NCBI GenBank assembly: GCA_008828725.1 | Contig: MEHQ01003574.1 | Coordinates: forward strand, 558,001-622,000 | Length of the DNA: 64,000 nt | Source of the DNA: Saccharina japonica | Lineage: Eukaryota > Sar > Phaeophyceae > Laminariales > Laminariaceae | Direction: 5' to 3' | In this document: one piece after another, positions 37,601-50,509 of the stretch | Layout of the letters: each line of letters opens with the position of its first letter | How positions within the stretch are numbered: the stretch's first letter is position 1 | The notes under the pieces: generated by a model | Database searches by the model: none | The model's input: only the letters and a program-made list of their open reading frames with translations | What the model was told of the DNA's origin: nothing | Position numbers and translations under genes: made by a program

Positions 37601-38979
37601 ATAGGCTTCCGCTGCCTCCTCGTATCTGTTTCACAGGCAGCCATGGGCATTAAGTATCTCAGACTCGCCCTATATACACTCGGCGAGCGCAACAAAACGC
37701 GGCGGATAATTCAGTTGCTGCGGGCACTCAAAACATAATCAAGGCCCCCCACCCCTGGCACAACTATTCCTGGGGATAAGTCGACAAGAGAGTACCGATG
37801 CGGCCATAAACGAAAAATGCTACCTGGTAGACCTTAGCAACCCATTTCCTCCGCGGTCATCGGAGGACACATCCGGACGCCCAATTGTGCCCACCTCTTG
37901 AGCTTGTGCAAAGCAGCCCCCTTGCGCGCAAACCCCTTGGACCACGAGTTGTTGGCCCCAATGCACAGCTCCGCGTCTGCTAGCGCCTTGGCGGCATCGT
38001 TGTTGCTCAGGTGGGCAGCACTGTGTCGATAAACGCAGGCATACACAGTGTCGATTTTAGATTTTAGAGTATGTGGGTACATACGTAGAAAAACACAAAA
38101 AAGGAGAGGAAACGCCGGAAACGTCACCGTATAAAATAGTTAAAAATAAAAGGACTAAGTGGTCGATTTACCATTTTTACTGCAACTCCTCATGATACAA
38201 CGATTACAGGCGCTCACAGCACGATAGCCTTCACTATCAGTGAGCACCACGAACTTGACCCACCTTCTGTTGGAGTAAAACACGTGGTTCGTGGAGTCCA
38301 AATCGATAGCCCTGCGCATTCATAGCAATGGTACGAAAGGATTAGTAACAGCAAGGTGTGAGGCGGTGATCAAGCATCAACAAAGCGAAAAAAATGTACA
38401 CGTTGGAGTTCCAGCATGGAGGGGCAGTAGCAATGACATTAACTCCCTAGAGATAGCGAACAACTTGTACTTGGGAGCACCAGTGGGGATAACATCTTGT
38501 CCAGATTCTTCTTTACTGCGGATGTGGTATCGGTACGTTTTCCTTTTCCTCTACAAGGGCACCATCCCGACGAATCGACGAAGCATCAATGGGTTTTGTG
38601 CGCCACCAGATCGGATGGGCTTCGTTTCCAGAAGCGCACGCAGGCATGCTATAATACAGACTACACTCGTGGTAGTAGCTACTTCTAGACTTCCTATCTA
38701 CGTTGATCGGCACTCGGTCACAGGAAGGCAATGGGTCGCAGGCCTTGTCATTTGAAACGTAAATAAGAAAAGAAGCCACTGCACTGCTACGTGCCGCTGA
38801 CCAAATAAGGGTGGGGTGGTCTCGAATAAACCACACAGCAGGGAAGTAGTACCACAAGCAAGCAGACTACTACAGTTGTAGTTATTTGTAGGAGTTGTTG
38901 CTCACTTTGTGTACAACTCGATGGCAGCCTCGTAGTCCCCAGCCTTGAGGGCGGCGTTACCCTTGTCTTTCCACTGCAT
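31662..38979 (-). CDS. STI1/Hop Hsp70-Hsp90 organising co-chaperone
   Basis: Cytosolic adaptor that bridges Hsp70 and Hsp90 for client transfer. Sixteen exons join in frame to 584 residues: 38979-38906, 38311-38264, 38020-37895, 37625-37507, 37121-36919, 36669-36520, 36253-36137, 35791-35666, 35280-35143, 34880-34809, 34607-34506, 34102-34001, 33582-33481, 32596-32525, 32250-32119, 31733-31662. Order: TPR1 (residues 1-about 110), Gly/Met-rich linker and DP1 (about 125-190, ending SDPRIME), acidic linker (about 210-255), TPR2A (about 263-367), TPR2B (about 395-515) and DP2 (518-584, with ADPEIQMILTDP). Carboxylate-clamp positions of TPR1 are present as K4, N8, N39, K69 and R73, aligned by eye to human Hop K8/N12/N43/K73/R77. 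Length fits the family (about 540-590). The intron after exon 13 has a GC donor (ATG|GCGAGT). The start gives MQWKDKGNAAL, as expected for the family. Confidence 0.94.
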
Positions 38980-41027
38980 CACAACGAACCAGGAGGAGGG
39001 TAAACATAGGATTTAGACAACGCAAACTGCATGTGCAGGCTCCAAATTAATAACGCAGACACGAAGATGCACAACATGCAAATTAGCGGAGATGACGCAA
39101 AAGTAGTCACTCATTCTTCAACACTTTGCCGAAATTGAAAAGGCTGCGAGCTCGTACGCGTGACACAGCAGGAAGACCCCAAGGTGGTAGACACTGGTAC
39201 CTGGTTCAGGTATACCAAGTATACTGATATGTAAGCAATGTCAAATTAACACACGGACGGTATATGGAGGGTACGAGGTACGTCGGGATTCTATCATACG
39301 CCCTCAAAACCCCGCGCCTATGTAGGAATGTCAACACTCGCTTGCCACCCGGTCGAACAAGCTCGGCCATGGCGCCAATCAACCGAGCCGTACGTACTGT
39401 TGTCGAAACCATCAACAACAGTGTGACAAGTGACGAAGTCACTTCTGCTACTGCTATGTACCTTAAAGAGCGGTGGGTTCGCGCAGGGGTGCGATCGTGT
39501 TTTCAGCGCTATGAGAGCGTTCTCTCGACAACGGCAAGGGTGCTAAGGTCGAGCAATATATTCATCTTCGGAAGGTTCTCGACAGATCGTTCCGAAAACA
39601 TCTTGCTCGGTATACACTGGAAACCTTCCCGTTCTGGAAAAAACGAGCGCTGAAAAATGATCGAACCCCCGTGCGAACCAAACGTTATTTACGGCACTCA
39701 CTCGTGAAATAACACCCATGGTACATTATACGGTACACTTTCAATTTTGACGGGTGTGCCGACAAACCCTAACGTTTACTTCGTATGAAGACGTATGATA
39801 CCCACCGGACTGCCTATGGGTGTGCAGGCTGCGTCTGGGGGTCTTGGCGAACCACCGCCTTGCCCAAGCCAAAAGTTCGCTGCAGTTCTACGACATTGAT
39901 GGGACGACAGTAGGCTCTACCACAGGTACCATCTTCATGTATCATAGATCTGCCATCCGGATCTATATTATGTGAGCAGAGTATACACGTACAGCGTAGC
40001 GCTATCAAGGACAGGCTGGAGAGGTACAGTACTCGATCCTCGACAGCCTATATACGTACACCTGGTGTGTTACACAGCCGTACCAGGTACCGGTACGACT
40101 CGTAGGTGTTATCATACCAGAGGTACCGTGTTAGGCGCTGCTGTATACAGATCCAGCCACCACGCCGTTTTCCCATTTCGGCGGGTGCTATTAAAGTACA
40201 CCCAAAGGGCACCGCAATAGAAACACGTCTAAACTACGTGATATTCGAACGCTGGTCACACATCATCACACCATCAGAGCATCACACCATCCGTCACATT
40301 CGACCCTTCCGCCAGGCTGTTCAAGGCAATGTGAGTGTCAGTGGTGCCCAGTGCCCAGGAAAGGTTCGGTGGAACGTGGAAACACAAGGTCTCCCGATTA
40401 TATAGAACAAGGCCCAAAACATTGCTGGGCAGTCCCTTGGCGTGGGCGTGACCACGGTTCGCGTGGCATCATACAGAGCCTAGACAGACAGTATTCTGCT
40501 CGAGACGTTTAGCTAGTAGCCTTGTCTAAGTCTCGACTTCTCGTCTCCACAGCCATGGATATCTACACACTTGGAGAAGATCCCAAATGCATCCTAATCA
40601 CGGCGATTTCCAAAGCCGGCACAGCGAGCCAGCAATACATGAGCCCACGTTCACGCAGACGAAGCTCGGTAAGAAACGAAACCTGTGCGGACTCTCACCT
40701 CCACGGCCGACATGATATTTTCCTGGTAGGTCAGATGCGCCCACGTCCCTCGAAGAGATTACTTTCGTGTTGTTCTCGAAGTTGTTCAGCGTTCAGCCTG
40801 GTTTTTATAGTATTTGTGGTTGCATACTATTTAGGGAGCAGGGGCCACGGTTTAAAAAGCATGAACCCCGGAGCAAGCCACACGAGTGCGTTTTCGTGCT
40901 CAAGCACAGAGCATAATATAGCAAGCGCCGCTCGGTGCCGCCTACTACTTCACCATTATACAGTTCAACATTCCAAACGGCCGCCAACACATTGCGGCGT
41001 GAGCATCCAGCTCGAACAGTATTGACG
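38980..41027. other. Divergent intergenic region between STI1 and Z-ISO genes
   Basis: About 2 kb between two divergently transcribed genes, so both promoters probably lie here. Two unassigned plus-strand open frames are 39,264-39,653 (129 codons) and 40,522-41,025 (167 codons); neither shows a recognisable family or splice context, and I do not call them genes. Confidence 0.4.
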
Positions 41028-44000
41028 ATGGTCAACACCGGGAGGCTTCCAACCCTCATGCTCTTGATGGTCGCACCATGTGCGAGCTTTCTATGCTATG
41101 GGCCAAGCATGACCACCTTGCCCTTGAGATATTCATCATCTAGGCTGCGACCAAAATCTTCGCCTGTATCACACTGCGCTTTTGGTGGAGCGGCTCGAGC
41201 TCAAGGACCTTTCAGCTTGAACGGCTCGGATAGGTATGTGCTTATGATGTGTCTTGTATTTCCAAATCTGACTCGACTTCGAGTACAACAAGCAGTATGC
41301 TTGAAGTCATGTACCGCCGTGGCGGTGTACGGGTATGATATGTAGCCCATCAGGTACAACTTCTACAGGCAACAGCTGCTGCGTCATCGACCCTTGCCGC
41401 CGATGTCTCAATTGCAGCCTAGCTCCTCCATTGCAGCCTAGCTCATGCCTTGACTTACTGCAGGCCTTAGATGGGCATCGAGTGCCTTTCTGTGAGTTGC
41501 GTTCATGTGCAACGTTCGGCCGGTCGGTGTCTCGAGGTTCCGCCGCGCCTACGCAGAACGTGTACGAGTATATACGAGGCTCATATCATATGCGAGTATC
41601 ATAGAGCGCCGTACACCGCAAACTTGTTTCTTAGTTTATTAGACGACCTATACGTACAGCGCCTAAGGCATGCCTTTTCCCAGCAGAGGCTTGCCTAAGA
41701 CGCTGTTTGGTGCCTTACGTGCCTTGCTTGCGTGTGGTGACGTACCTCGCCTGAAAAGGGGCAGTAAAGCAGTGAGACACGTTTTGGTTTTCTGCACCCA
41801 AATAACGCCATACTGGTAAGATATATCATATCATATGTACATCCTACATGAGGACATATAAAATCCGTAAGTACGCGCGATCGAAGTATTACACTCAGCT
41901 ACGTAGCAAAGATGAGTTTCGACGAAATCCTCGAGCTCTCTCTCACAGCTGTTGTTTTTTTAATTTTTTAAATATACGAATTCCCTGAAATCGGGGTATT
42001 GTACTCGTACTATTTTGCAGTACAAACCGCATTCTAGGGAGAGAAAGGCAGTAAGGTATAAAAATATATATATTAAAAAACAACAGCTGTGAGCTCGAGG
42101 ATTTCGTCGAAGCTCATCTTTGCTAGCTATACATCAGGTCGCCTCCTCAGATGATGTCGGCCGTGTCGGGGTCTTGAGCAGGGTTGGCCGAGGCCTTGAC
42201 GCGCACTTTTCTTTCTTATATGTGGCAAGGAGGTGCCTCCGCAAAACCTCCCTTGCATCTCGCAAGGAGAGATCTCATAAGGTAAGAGTGTGGGAGTGGG
42301 GTCGTTCGAAGACTCTTCACTCCCTGGTAGCGTTCTGGGTTTGTATTCCCGAACGTCAACCATATGAAGACCATCTATGATGGCAGGTCTCGTAGACCGG
42401 ACGTTGGTTAACGTATCTTCATGGTTGGCATTTGTGATCAGAGGTTGACGGTGTCTACGTACCCTATCCTCGACATAAGGTATATTTTAAGGCATTTGAC
42501 TTGTCCAGATAAGGCATTTAAGGCAACTAACTTAAGGCATGCCTCCATTTGTTTTCGCCTGCGACACCCTTTACGCCACGTGCCTTAACCCACCCACGGT
42601 GTGCCTCAGGCGCTACGCTCGTAGGGCTTAGCTACGTACGATACCATGCCACCATTTGCCCCGCCCGCCACATGAGGGCCGTGGCTGATGATGGCAGCAT
42701 GGTTTTACAACGCACCATCCCATGGAGCTTTGGGTACATCCGCGAGCTTCATCCGCAGTTTGCACTCGGTCAGGTGTTACGCTGATGTTCCCACGCCGCC
42801 TCTCGCCCGCCAACGAGCGGCACGCCGCACCCACAGACAACGCTGAACATGTTGACATGATGCTGACATGTTTCGTCCCTCCCGCCTGATACTTGCCTCT
42901 GTCATCGCAAAACAATACACGATACAAAGGCCCTCGGTGAGCCCGCTTGCGATGTCAACATCAGAGCTCGAGGACTTGCAGCGTCAGTCCGGTCTCATCG
43001 GAGAGGACGCCGCCGTGTTTGATATCGAGGAGCAGAGCCTCAAGAGCTGGGGGGCGTTTTTGGCTGTCCTCAGTACCGTGCTGACGGCGCTATACTTCCT
43101 GTGGCTCAACCCGGAAACTGGTTTTGGTGAGAGGCTCGCAGCGTGGTTTGAATTTGATCGAGTGCCTTGTTAATCTGGACCCTGCGGATATGAAGCAATT
43201 TCCAATTTTGTGAGATGACATATCATACGACGGGAGAATTTTCCGCTGTCTCGCATCACATGTGCGTACATCCCGTAAGTCGTGTGTTTCGATTAGGTAG
43301 TGCTGCACGTAGACCGAATCAGCCCTGCATGGCGACTTGTGCTTGCGGTCACTATCGGTGTAGGACAAGTAAGGCTCCAGCGGCAGCAGCAGCAGAAGGC
43401 TATAATATCTGTCGCTTGGTATATACGAATGACGCCTCGTATAAGTATTCAAGAGTCCGCTCTGGCTCTATACATGGCCTGATGATGAGGTGGCTTCCTC
43501 CACAAACTGGCACCCCGATCGTCGTTGCGCACCTTATTCACGCACTATCGTACAGCTGATTCGGCCTTCGCACCGACGTTGTAGTACGTGGCAGGGACTG
43601 CCAACTGGAATACGTGGGACCGCGATAGAGTTGAATAAGTGTATTTTGATAGTAGCCGAAACGGCACTTCTTGGGCAAGATTGTTGAACATGTGACCACG
43701 CTGGCACGCATGGTCGTTGGTTATGCAGTCGACGTGTTGTCCGCGTGCCTTGATTTGTGTTGCATCATGTTGCTTGTGTGTCGTTCCTGGCCAGGGGATG
43801 ACTTTGTTCGAGCGTTGGAGGGAATAGCTGGGGGAGACTCAACAATCACCATTACACTAATCCTTGGCATCTTCGCCGTCGCTCACAGCGGGTTGGCGAG
43901 CCTGCGCCCTAAGGTGAGCAAGTCCGTCTGCTCGATTCGAAACGTAAGCTTCCTGGACTCGGGCGGCTTGAAGAAATAAACTGATACCGTGTGTTGATTT

Positions 44001-46633
44001 CAGCCTGTCTTGGTGAGTACGCCTACGAACCAGCGTTTGTGGCAGCCGTCACTCCTTTTACGAGCCTGTCCGCCCACAGCGGTGATGGGTTATTGATAAC
44101 GCGTGTTCACGTTTTGCTGTCTGTTGCACCCCTCACTGCTGAGACGCGGTACTGCTTCTAGTGGCTGAAACACACTTGTTCGCTTTTGGTCGCGCATCTG
44201 GCAGTAGGTTCGAAATTAAAAGTAGCTTCCACGAACTGCAAGTGGCAACGCATTTCGTCAAGGGAAAGTGTAGGGAGGGGCTACAGTAGTAGCGCGGGAC
44301 TCGCTGGGTGGTGCTTGCGGTGCGTGCGAGAGGCTTATAGGATGTTTTTATGGTGGGCGTCTGACGACAGAATGTACCCGTACCTTAACCCCACCACAAT
44401 CTCGATAAAAATTGATGTTTGATGCGTGATGCTACAGGGTGAGGAACTCATCGGCGCACGCGCGTGGAGGGTGCTGTTCGGAGTGGTGTCTCTGCCGCTG
44501 GCGGTGACTGCCGTGGCGTACTTCATTAACCACCGCTATGAGGGGGTGCAGTTGTGGGATATCAAGGTGACTTTAGTTAGCTAGGTTGAAGTCGGCAAGG
44601 GGTTACGTTATGATCAGGTGGTGTAGATGCTTATAAAGCTGTGGGAGGTATCGTCCGGCTTGAGCACGCAGTTTTGAAAATATGTCGTTGCCTAACGACA
44701 CACGTCACGACCACTTACTTCCCATTGTCAACGTGTGTGCCACGTGCGCCTTGTTGACATCCAACCCATTCCGGTGCGTGCCCTCACAGATGATCCCTGG
44801 CGTGCACGATGCGTGCTGGATCACCTCCTTCCTGTCGTTCATTTTCTTGTACCCCAGCACCTTCAACCTTCTGGAGGTGAGGCGTGACTCGTGCGTGTCT
44901 TCAGGTGTTGCATCTAAAAACACGGGGCAGTGTTGTGGCGGGGACATGAACCCGGTGTGTACAAGTGTGTTCATACGTGAACCAAGTTAAAGTGTATGTG
45001 GTCAAGGAGTAACCTCCACCCGGCTGTACTATATCCCTGTTCTTACACGCGGTGTGTGTTATAACCCTTTGCTGCCTACCCGTATCAGGTCGCGGCCGTG
45101 GACAAACCTCAGCTGCACATGTGGGAAACGGGGGTGATGCGCATCACCAGGTATGTTAGTTGTAGAACAGCTGTTTATTGCAGTTGACCATTGCACTACA
45201 TGATCACCAGTTGTCCAACCAAGCACCTAGTACCCAAATCTATCCCCACACACTCCTGGTGTAGAAAGGTCTCTACCGGAAGTGGCTTTGGGGGTTTTAG
45301 TGTAAACATGGTTCTCGGTAGGCGCCGACTTCGGACGCAGCTTGCGAACAAACTGTGCGTGCAATTCCCTTCCCTCGGGGAGGCTTTGATGTTTCTGACA
45401 TGTTCCAATAGCCCCACGAGAAGTCTGCCCGTTTACCCAACTTAACCTTCGACGTCGTATCATTGCGCGCTTCTTCAGACACCCGCAAACCCTCGGGCAA
45501 GCGATGTGGTGCGCTGCACACCTGGCGTGGGTTGGGACATCATTCACGGCAGTGACTTCTGCAGGGCTCATGGCGCACCACTTGTTTTCCTTGTGGAACG
45601 GAGATCGCCGCCTCAAGTGAGTGGCAGTTCGCACGCTATTGGGTCATGGGTGCAGCGTATTAGCTCGCACTCTCTTTGCCCGCAATTGGTCCCAACCCGA
45701 TTTATTGTTTCACGTGGGAGACTCGCGCACCGCAGGCTGCACTGTGAGAGTCGTGCCACACTTCATTTGTTGTTCGCGCATTTCCAGTGGGCGAGCACTC
45801 CCTAGGCTGCCCTGTAACGTGGCACAAAACGGAAGAGTGTTTGCCCCGCGAATTTTATTTCACCTCCTCTTGCGTTTGCCGCTTTCGTTCTTTGCCATGC
45901 TGGATGTCCCCAGGGACAAATACGGCGACGAATTTGACGCTGTTCGAGAACGCACCAGCTCTGTTCCGTTTCAGGTGCGTTGTTTACGCAGTCTAGCCCA
46001 GGTTTCCACTATTGTACGTAGAGGGGTTCACTTGATGGCGCTCACTTTGTCGTGGAGATTATATACAGCGGGCATTGAAAACGTTTTGAGGAAGTCCGGC
46101 CTGTGTCAAGTTCCCCTATTATGTGGGTGTAGGCAACCGAGCCAAATATTGTTTCGGTGGCACATTGCTCCACAACGCTTCACACAGCAGCGAATTGCTC
46201 TCTGCGACCCATTCGTCGCTCACGCGTACAACACTGCGCGCATCCTCGACACGCCCCCGTGCGCCACCTCTAACGTTTCCAACAGGCCATATGGGAAGGC
46301 CGTCAGCAACTACCGAGCGACTACTGGAAGGAGTTTGCTCGAGGGCCGTACTTTCTCATTGTTGGTGAGCGCACTTTGCCTTTCATACCTGCTTTGCATG
46401 CGAGCAAGTGTCAGGGATAGGAACATACGCCTTTCCATAAAGACATGAAATACACTGACTGCTCCCGTGCATGTAGGTCGCAATCTCCGTCCGTCACGTG
46501 TGGTAACGAGCGCTCTCCGTATCGCGCACGCTGTTCCCTCTTCCGCGCTGTGACCGAACACACAGGTGGTACCATTGGGGCCTACTTTGCGCATCCCTTT
46601 ATGCAGGCAGGGAGCTACTACTTGCATATTTGA
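41028..46633 (+). CDS. Z-ISO: 15-cis-zeta-carotene isomerase, plastid-targeted
   Basis: Isomerises the 15-cis bond of 9,15,9'-tri-cis-zeta-carotene between phytoene desaturase and zeta-carotene desaturase; a membrane protein of the NnrU family that uses haem. Ten exons join to 381 residues: 41028-41233, 42930-43126, 43795-43913, 44438-44566, 44790-44876, 45089-45150, 45479-45616, 45914-45974, 46286-46364, 46566-46633. Signature segments are [13 protein letters not shown] (His165), [37 protein letters not shown] (RHPQ at 267-270), [13 protein letters not shown] and the YGDEF motif. Several hydrophobic spans are visible, including [18 protein letters not shown] and [11 protein letters not shown]. 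The start [21 protein letters not shown] suits a stramenopile plastid signal with Phe after the cleavage site. His165 and His268 are candidate haem ligands by family resemblance. The exon 1-2 join is the least certain; the rest agree in phase. Confidence 0.92.
41838..42128. mobile_element. Fold-back element in Z-ISO intron 1
   Basis: The left arm (about 41,889-41,955, GCAAAGATGAGTTTCGACGA to CACAGCTGTTG) is the reverse complement of the right arm (about 42,073-42,128). The sequence outward of the left arm (GTACATCCTACATGAGGACA, GCGCGATCGAAGTATTACAC) recurs in both arms of the large inverted repeat at 52,559-52,690 and 63,590-63,722. No coding capacity is seen. It lies in an intron, so the protein is not affected. 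Confidence 0.7.
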
Positions 46634-47286
46634 GGTGGACCTGATGCCGACACGCAATGGGGCGTGCTGCGGAGAAGAAGTGTGTCTTGTCCCATCGGCG
46701 AGGAGCAACGTCTTGCTTGCAGTTGTAAAGCAGGGAACGACATGCTCACAGCAGTGAAGGATGCGCACATCCATTAAGCTTGTTTACTATCACAGCGTGA
46801 TTCTTTAGTCGCCAGGGTTGTCCTTTTGATAAAACGGTCTCACGACAAAACACGCCGCGTGGGCCATCGACTACGAGGCCGAGGCTGGTGCAAATGAAGC
46901 GTTGAAAAAGCCCATTTCTTCAGGAAGCAAGCAAGCGGTGGACAACCGTCCTAATGATGCCCGTACTATGTTTTACTGTATTTTTACGTCACAGTTCGTA
47001 GTTGAACGTCCACATAATTGGCCCACGTCTTGCTCCGCGCAACCCCATGAACCATTCGGCACTAGGCGGGCCGTTGTGATCTATCGCAACCTGTCCATAA
47101 ACGCGGGAGGATGCACACGTACGGAAAAATGCGAACGATGAAGACCTGCACCACAAGCGGCGTTTGTTTTGTAGGAGCAAACCGATAACATTGGGCACAA
47201 CATGGATGCAGCACATGGTTGCGCACCTAGAAAAGGGTTAATCGTTCGTCAAGCCATGACGGCGTGCCAAAAAGCGGTTTACATAA
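46634..47286. other. Intergenic between convergent genes
   Basis: 3' flanks of Z-ISO (plus strand) and of the unrecognised gene (minus strand). No gene or repeat is recognised. Confidence 0.4.
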
Positions 47287-50200
47287 CTACTGCAGCAACC
47301 AAGCAGCAGCAAGGGTAAACCCGTCGACCTCTCTCACCCTCATTTGAGACATCCCCGGTAATGCACGAATGGTCTCGAGCTTTTTTAAGCATGTCTCCGC
47401 GTTCATGTCGCCTGCCCACAGTCCGACGACGGAAATAGTGCTACACCTGCACACAAGCACGCGCCAGTTACGAAGGGTAGCGTTTTTAGCGAGGATGGAA
47501 TATTCAGCAAACCGATTGTATCTCGAGCGCACGACCTGACCTCGCAACGTGCAAACATTGAGATGGGGGCACAAGTCAGTGTGTTGTGGTGACCCCCCTG
47601 TCGCCTACCCCACCATTGTTCCCGATTCGATTCGACAAACGCCGCCAAAACAGGCACGGGTCTAAATTCCAGGGAGTACGATCGATTGCCTAACGTCTCT
47701 CTCTGTAAACCGACCTATTAACCCCTTCGGGGGCCGAAGATCGCGGCCAATACAATGATAAGTTTGGCGTTATCAGCCATCTACGAGCAGCGTGAGCGCC
47801 CAGCAGTAGAGTACGGATAGGATCACGTTGCGCCCGTGCCGTACGACTCCTTGCGATGTATATATAACCCGGACACCGATTTATATCATCCCCCGATCAT
47901 GTATTAGTAGTGGCCGTTACTACGACCGTAATCGTCACTTTTCCTCTCGAAAGTCCCACGTGTGCGACGACCAGTGTTTTTGACCCACCTTAGCTCGATG
48001 TTTTTGATAATCTCAACCACCTCTTCGATCGGCTGTCCCTCCTGTATTCTCACAAACACACGCAGCCCGGAAACAAGGTTTCCCATCGGCCCCAGCGCGT
48101 TCGCCCCATCGTCACCGCCCCCCTTCTCTAGCAAGAACCGTTCACGAGACTGGCTAATTCTCGACAGACCTTTCGCCGCCAATCGTTCTCGCTCCTAGTG
48201 AGAGGGGGTGCACAGCATTGGGGGGGGAGGAACGTAAATTCGCGAAAAGAGATTCAATATTTCAGGGCGACCACAGCAGTAACATATGTTCGGAGGAGCA
48301 ATACATATGACAGCACTAAACAGTTGACTCATTAGCACTAGCAGGCCGCAGGCATTGCTCGGTCTAGGAACATATCCATTCATTAAACGTTAGCAGGTCG
48401 CAGGCATTGCTTAGCCCAGGAACGCACCCATTAAACGCTAAAAGGCGCAGGCAGGCATTGCATAGCCCATAAACACAGGCAGAAACCTGAATTGTTCCCT
48501 CTACTCGTAGCGTGAAGTAGTGGGCGAGGAGACGCTTGTAAACGAATGGAAAGGACGGGCACGGCTGACGACCATTCAAGGAAAGCCTCTACTCGTAGAC
48601 GCTACAAAGTAGAGTACAGTAAGGAAAAGCACACGCATCGGATAGCTCGCTATCTACCGTAGATGATCTAGCTGCCGCACTTGTTGCTATGAAATGTCAT
48701 GCAAGACCCGTATCATACGGATCCTACTCGGTAAACATGCATGCAAGAGCTGTCGGACGTATCTCACTCGGGAAACGTGATCTAGATCGTGCAGACCACA
48801 TAGAACAGGGAGGTTACTGCCCTGAAATCTCTAGATCGTGAAAGGTGGATCTATCTGATGTGTCCAATGTGTGTAAAAGTGCCTACTCCTACACAATCCG
48901 TGGGAAAGCAAAACTCACGGCGTTCATAGCCTCCTCCATCGCCACCACACTCTCCGCGTCTCTCGTCACGACAGCGGCCAGCCCTTTCATTTTCAGAAGA
49001 CGTTTGATTTGCTTCGGAATAAGTGCTCCGGAAAAGATGAATCTGCGAAGACCAGCGAAGCAAACAAGCAACGTGAGGGCTTTTGATGGGTCTGCCAGTA
49101 GACCCTGACAAGATAACAACCAGATTACACTTGGCTACCGTGCAAAGGAGAAGCAGGCATTGCATAATTGACGGCATGCTGGAACTACTGTCAAGCGCGG
49201 CATGCGGTCGAAGCGGGTAGTGCGAGTGCTCGTAATCGCCTGTATCTAAGGTCGATTGACACACTCGGCTAACTGTGCACATCTCTCACCGTGAGTTGTC
49301 CGGCAAAAACGAAGAGATGCTTCCGAGCTGCCTGACCGACCTTCAATCCAAGAACAGGTGCGCATTCCGGGCGGAGGGAGGGGGGGGGGGGGGGGGGGTA
49401 CTCGATATTCATGTATGGCCGTAGTCGTATGACCATAGACCCTCGCACCCCTACAATGCCGGGACGGAGCATGTCGGGTTTTCACCGACCAAGCAGCCAT
49501 TGCTAGCACCAAGCGCGAAGCGCCGTGAGGTGTTCGGCGAGTCGCATGAAGGGTGAGCTGCATCTTACTAAGAACCGCCTGTGAGGCGGACTTGCATATG
49601 GATGACAGCTCCAATTTAGTTGATTTCATTTCCGGTGTGGCCACTTCCAGAGACAGCAATGGGAGTACTATGTAACTGCCTCATGAGTGCCTCGCCATAT
49701 ACCTGGTACACACTACGTGATACGATCATTCCCTTTATGCGGAGTAAAAGTTCTCCACCCCGCACAAAATGATCCAACTCGACCGCCAGCTGTGACCGAT
49801 CGCCAAACAAAAAACGGTACCCTGGTGGTCTAGCCCATGTAGGGAGCGGCAAAATTTAACGTATCGTTGCCAACAGACGCCAACCCAACCTATATATAAT
49901 ACAGGGGGGGGGGGGGTCAATATTGGATGTGGCGATAGAACTACGTGCAGGACTCCAGGCTGCCGAATACAACAGAGGTGCCCACGGCCAACTCTTGGTT
50001 TGTGCCGAGAGCCAAAACGAGCTCGATCATAACTGATACATTTTGGTGACAGTGGCATAGAGCTGCACTTTGTATATACATAAGTATCTTGCGCAACTCA
50101 AATCGGCATCAGCGCAAAGACGCCCTCGAAAGGCCGTCAGCGGGGCGATTCGACACGTCGCCCATCGAACCACCCCCTATGTGCAGTCAATATTTCTCAA

Positions 50201-50509
50201 CCACGAAATGGCGTCATTCTTAACCACGACACATCGGGCAGCAAACAGCCGACACCACAGTAGTATACCCGAGTACGTAAAGCAAAACAATCGCAGATGT
50301 TTGCAATCTCCGAGCGAGCACCTGCTGGAGAAAAGCCGGATCTTCCGGTCGTACGCCATCTGAGCCAAGAGCCATTCCCCGTGTGAACAGTCGTACACCA
50401 AGTGGGTCGACGCCGGCACTCGCCCCTCCATCTTAACCTGCGTGATGATGGTCCCGAATATGTCGAGCTTTCCTGTGTCTATTTCCATGTCCACGTCGAA
50501 GTCCTCCAC
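47287..50509 (-). CDS. Unrecognised multi-exon gene, 5' end unresolved
   Basis: The last four exons are well defined and phase-consistent: 49,340-49,290, 49,042-48,919, 48,194-47,989 and 47,446-47,287 (stop TAG). They encode QLGSISSFLPDNS, then FIFSGALIPKQIKRLLKMKG and VVTRDAESVVAMEEAMNA, then a charged helix leading to VSGLRVFVRIQEGQPIEEVV, and finally STISVVGLWAGDMNAETCLK with a hydrophobic end. Reading through the donor at 47,988 would instead give a stop at 47,904. Upstream, likely exons lie at about 50,509-50,324 (GKLDIFGTIITQVKMEG), about 50,030-49,950 (IELVLALGTNQELAVGT) and 49,829-49,702 (FGDRSQLAVELDHFVRGGEL), but I could not join these in one frame. The hydrophobic/charged pattern argues for real coding. 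I do not recognise the family and assign no function. Confidence 0.55.
48310..48475. repeat. Three-copy tandem repeat in an intron
   Basis: A unit of about 50 bases containing GCAGGCATTGC followed by GGAACATATCCATT or its variants is present three times (near 48,345, 48,395 and 48,450). It lies in the intron between the 49,042-48,919 and 48,194-47,989 exons of the unrecognised gene. Confidence 0.65.
49378..49399. repeat. Homopolymer G tract
   Basis: About twenty consecutive G on the plus strand, inside the unrecognised gene (intronic in the model offered). A second G run of about twelve lies near 49,904-49,916. Such runs are prone to assembly and sequencing error. Confidence 0.85.

Noticed and set aside
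39264-39653. 129-codon plus-strand frame between STI1 and Z-ISO
   Set aside because: No family resemblance, no splice context, and the opposite strand is equally open.
45621-46448. 276-codon open frame (275 residues) on the plus strand
   Set aside because: It runs across introns and in the wrong frame for Z-ISO exons 8 and 9, which account for the coding signal here.
48240-48480. Possible CRISPR-like array
   Set aside because: Only three imperfect units without regular spacers, inside an intron of a eukaryotic gene.
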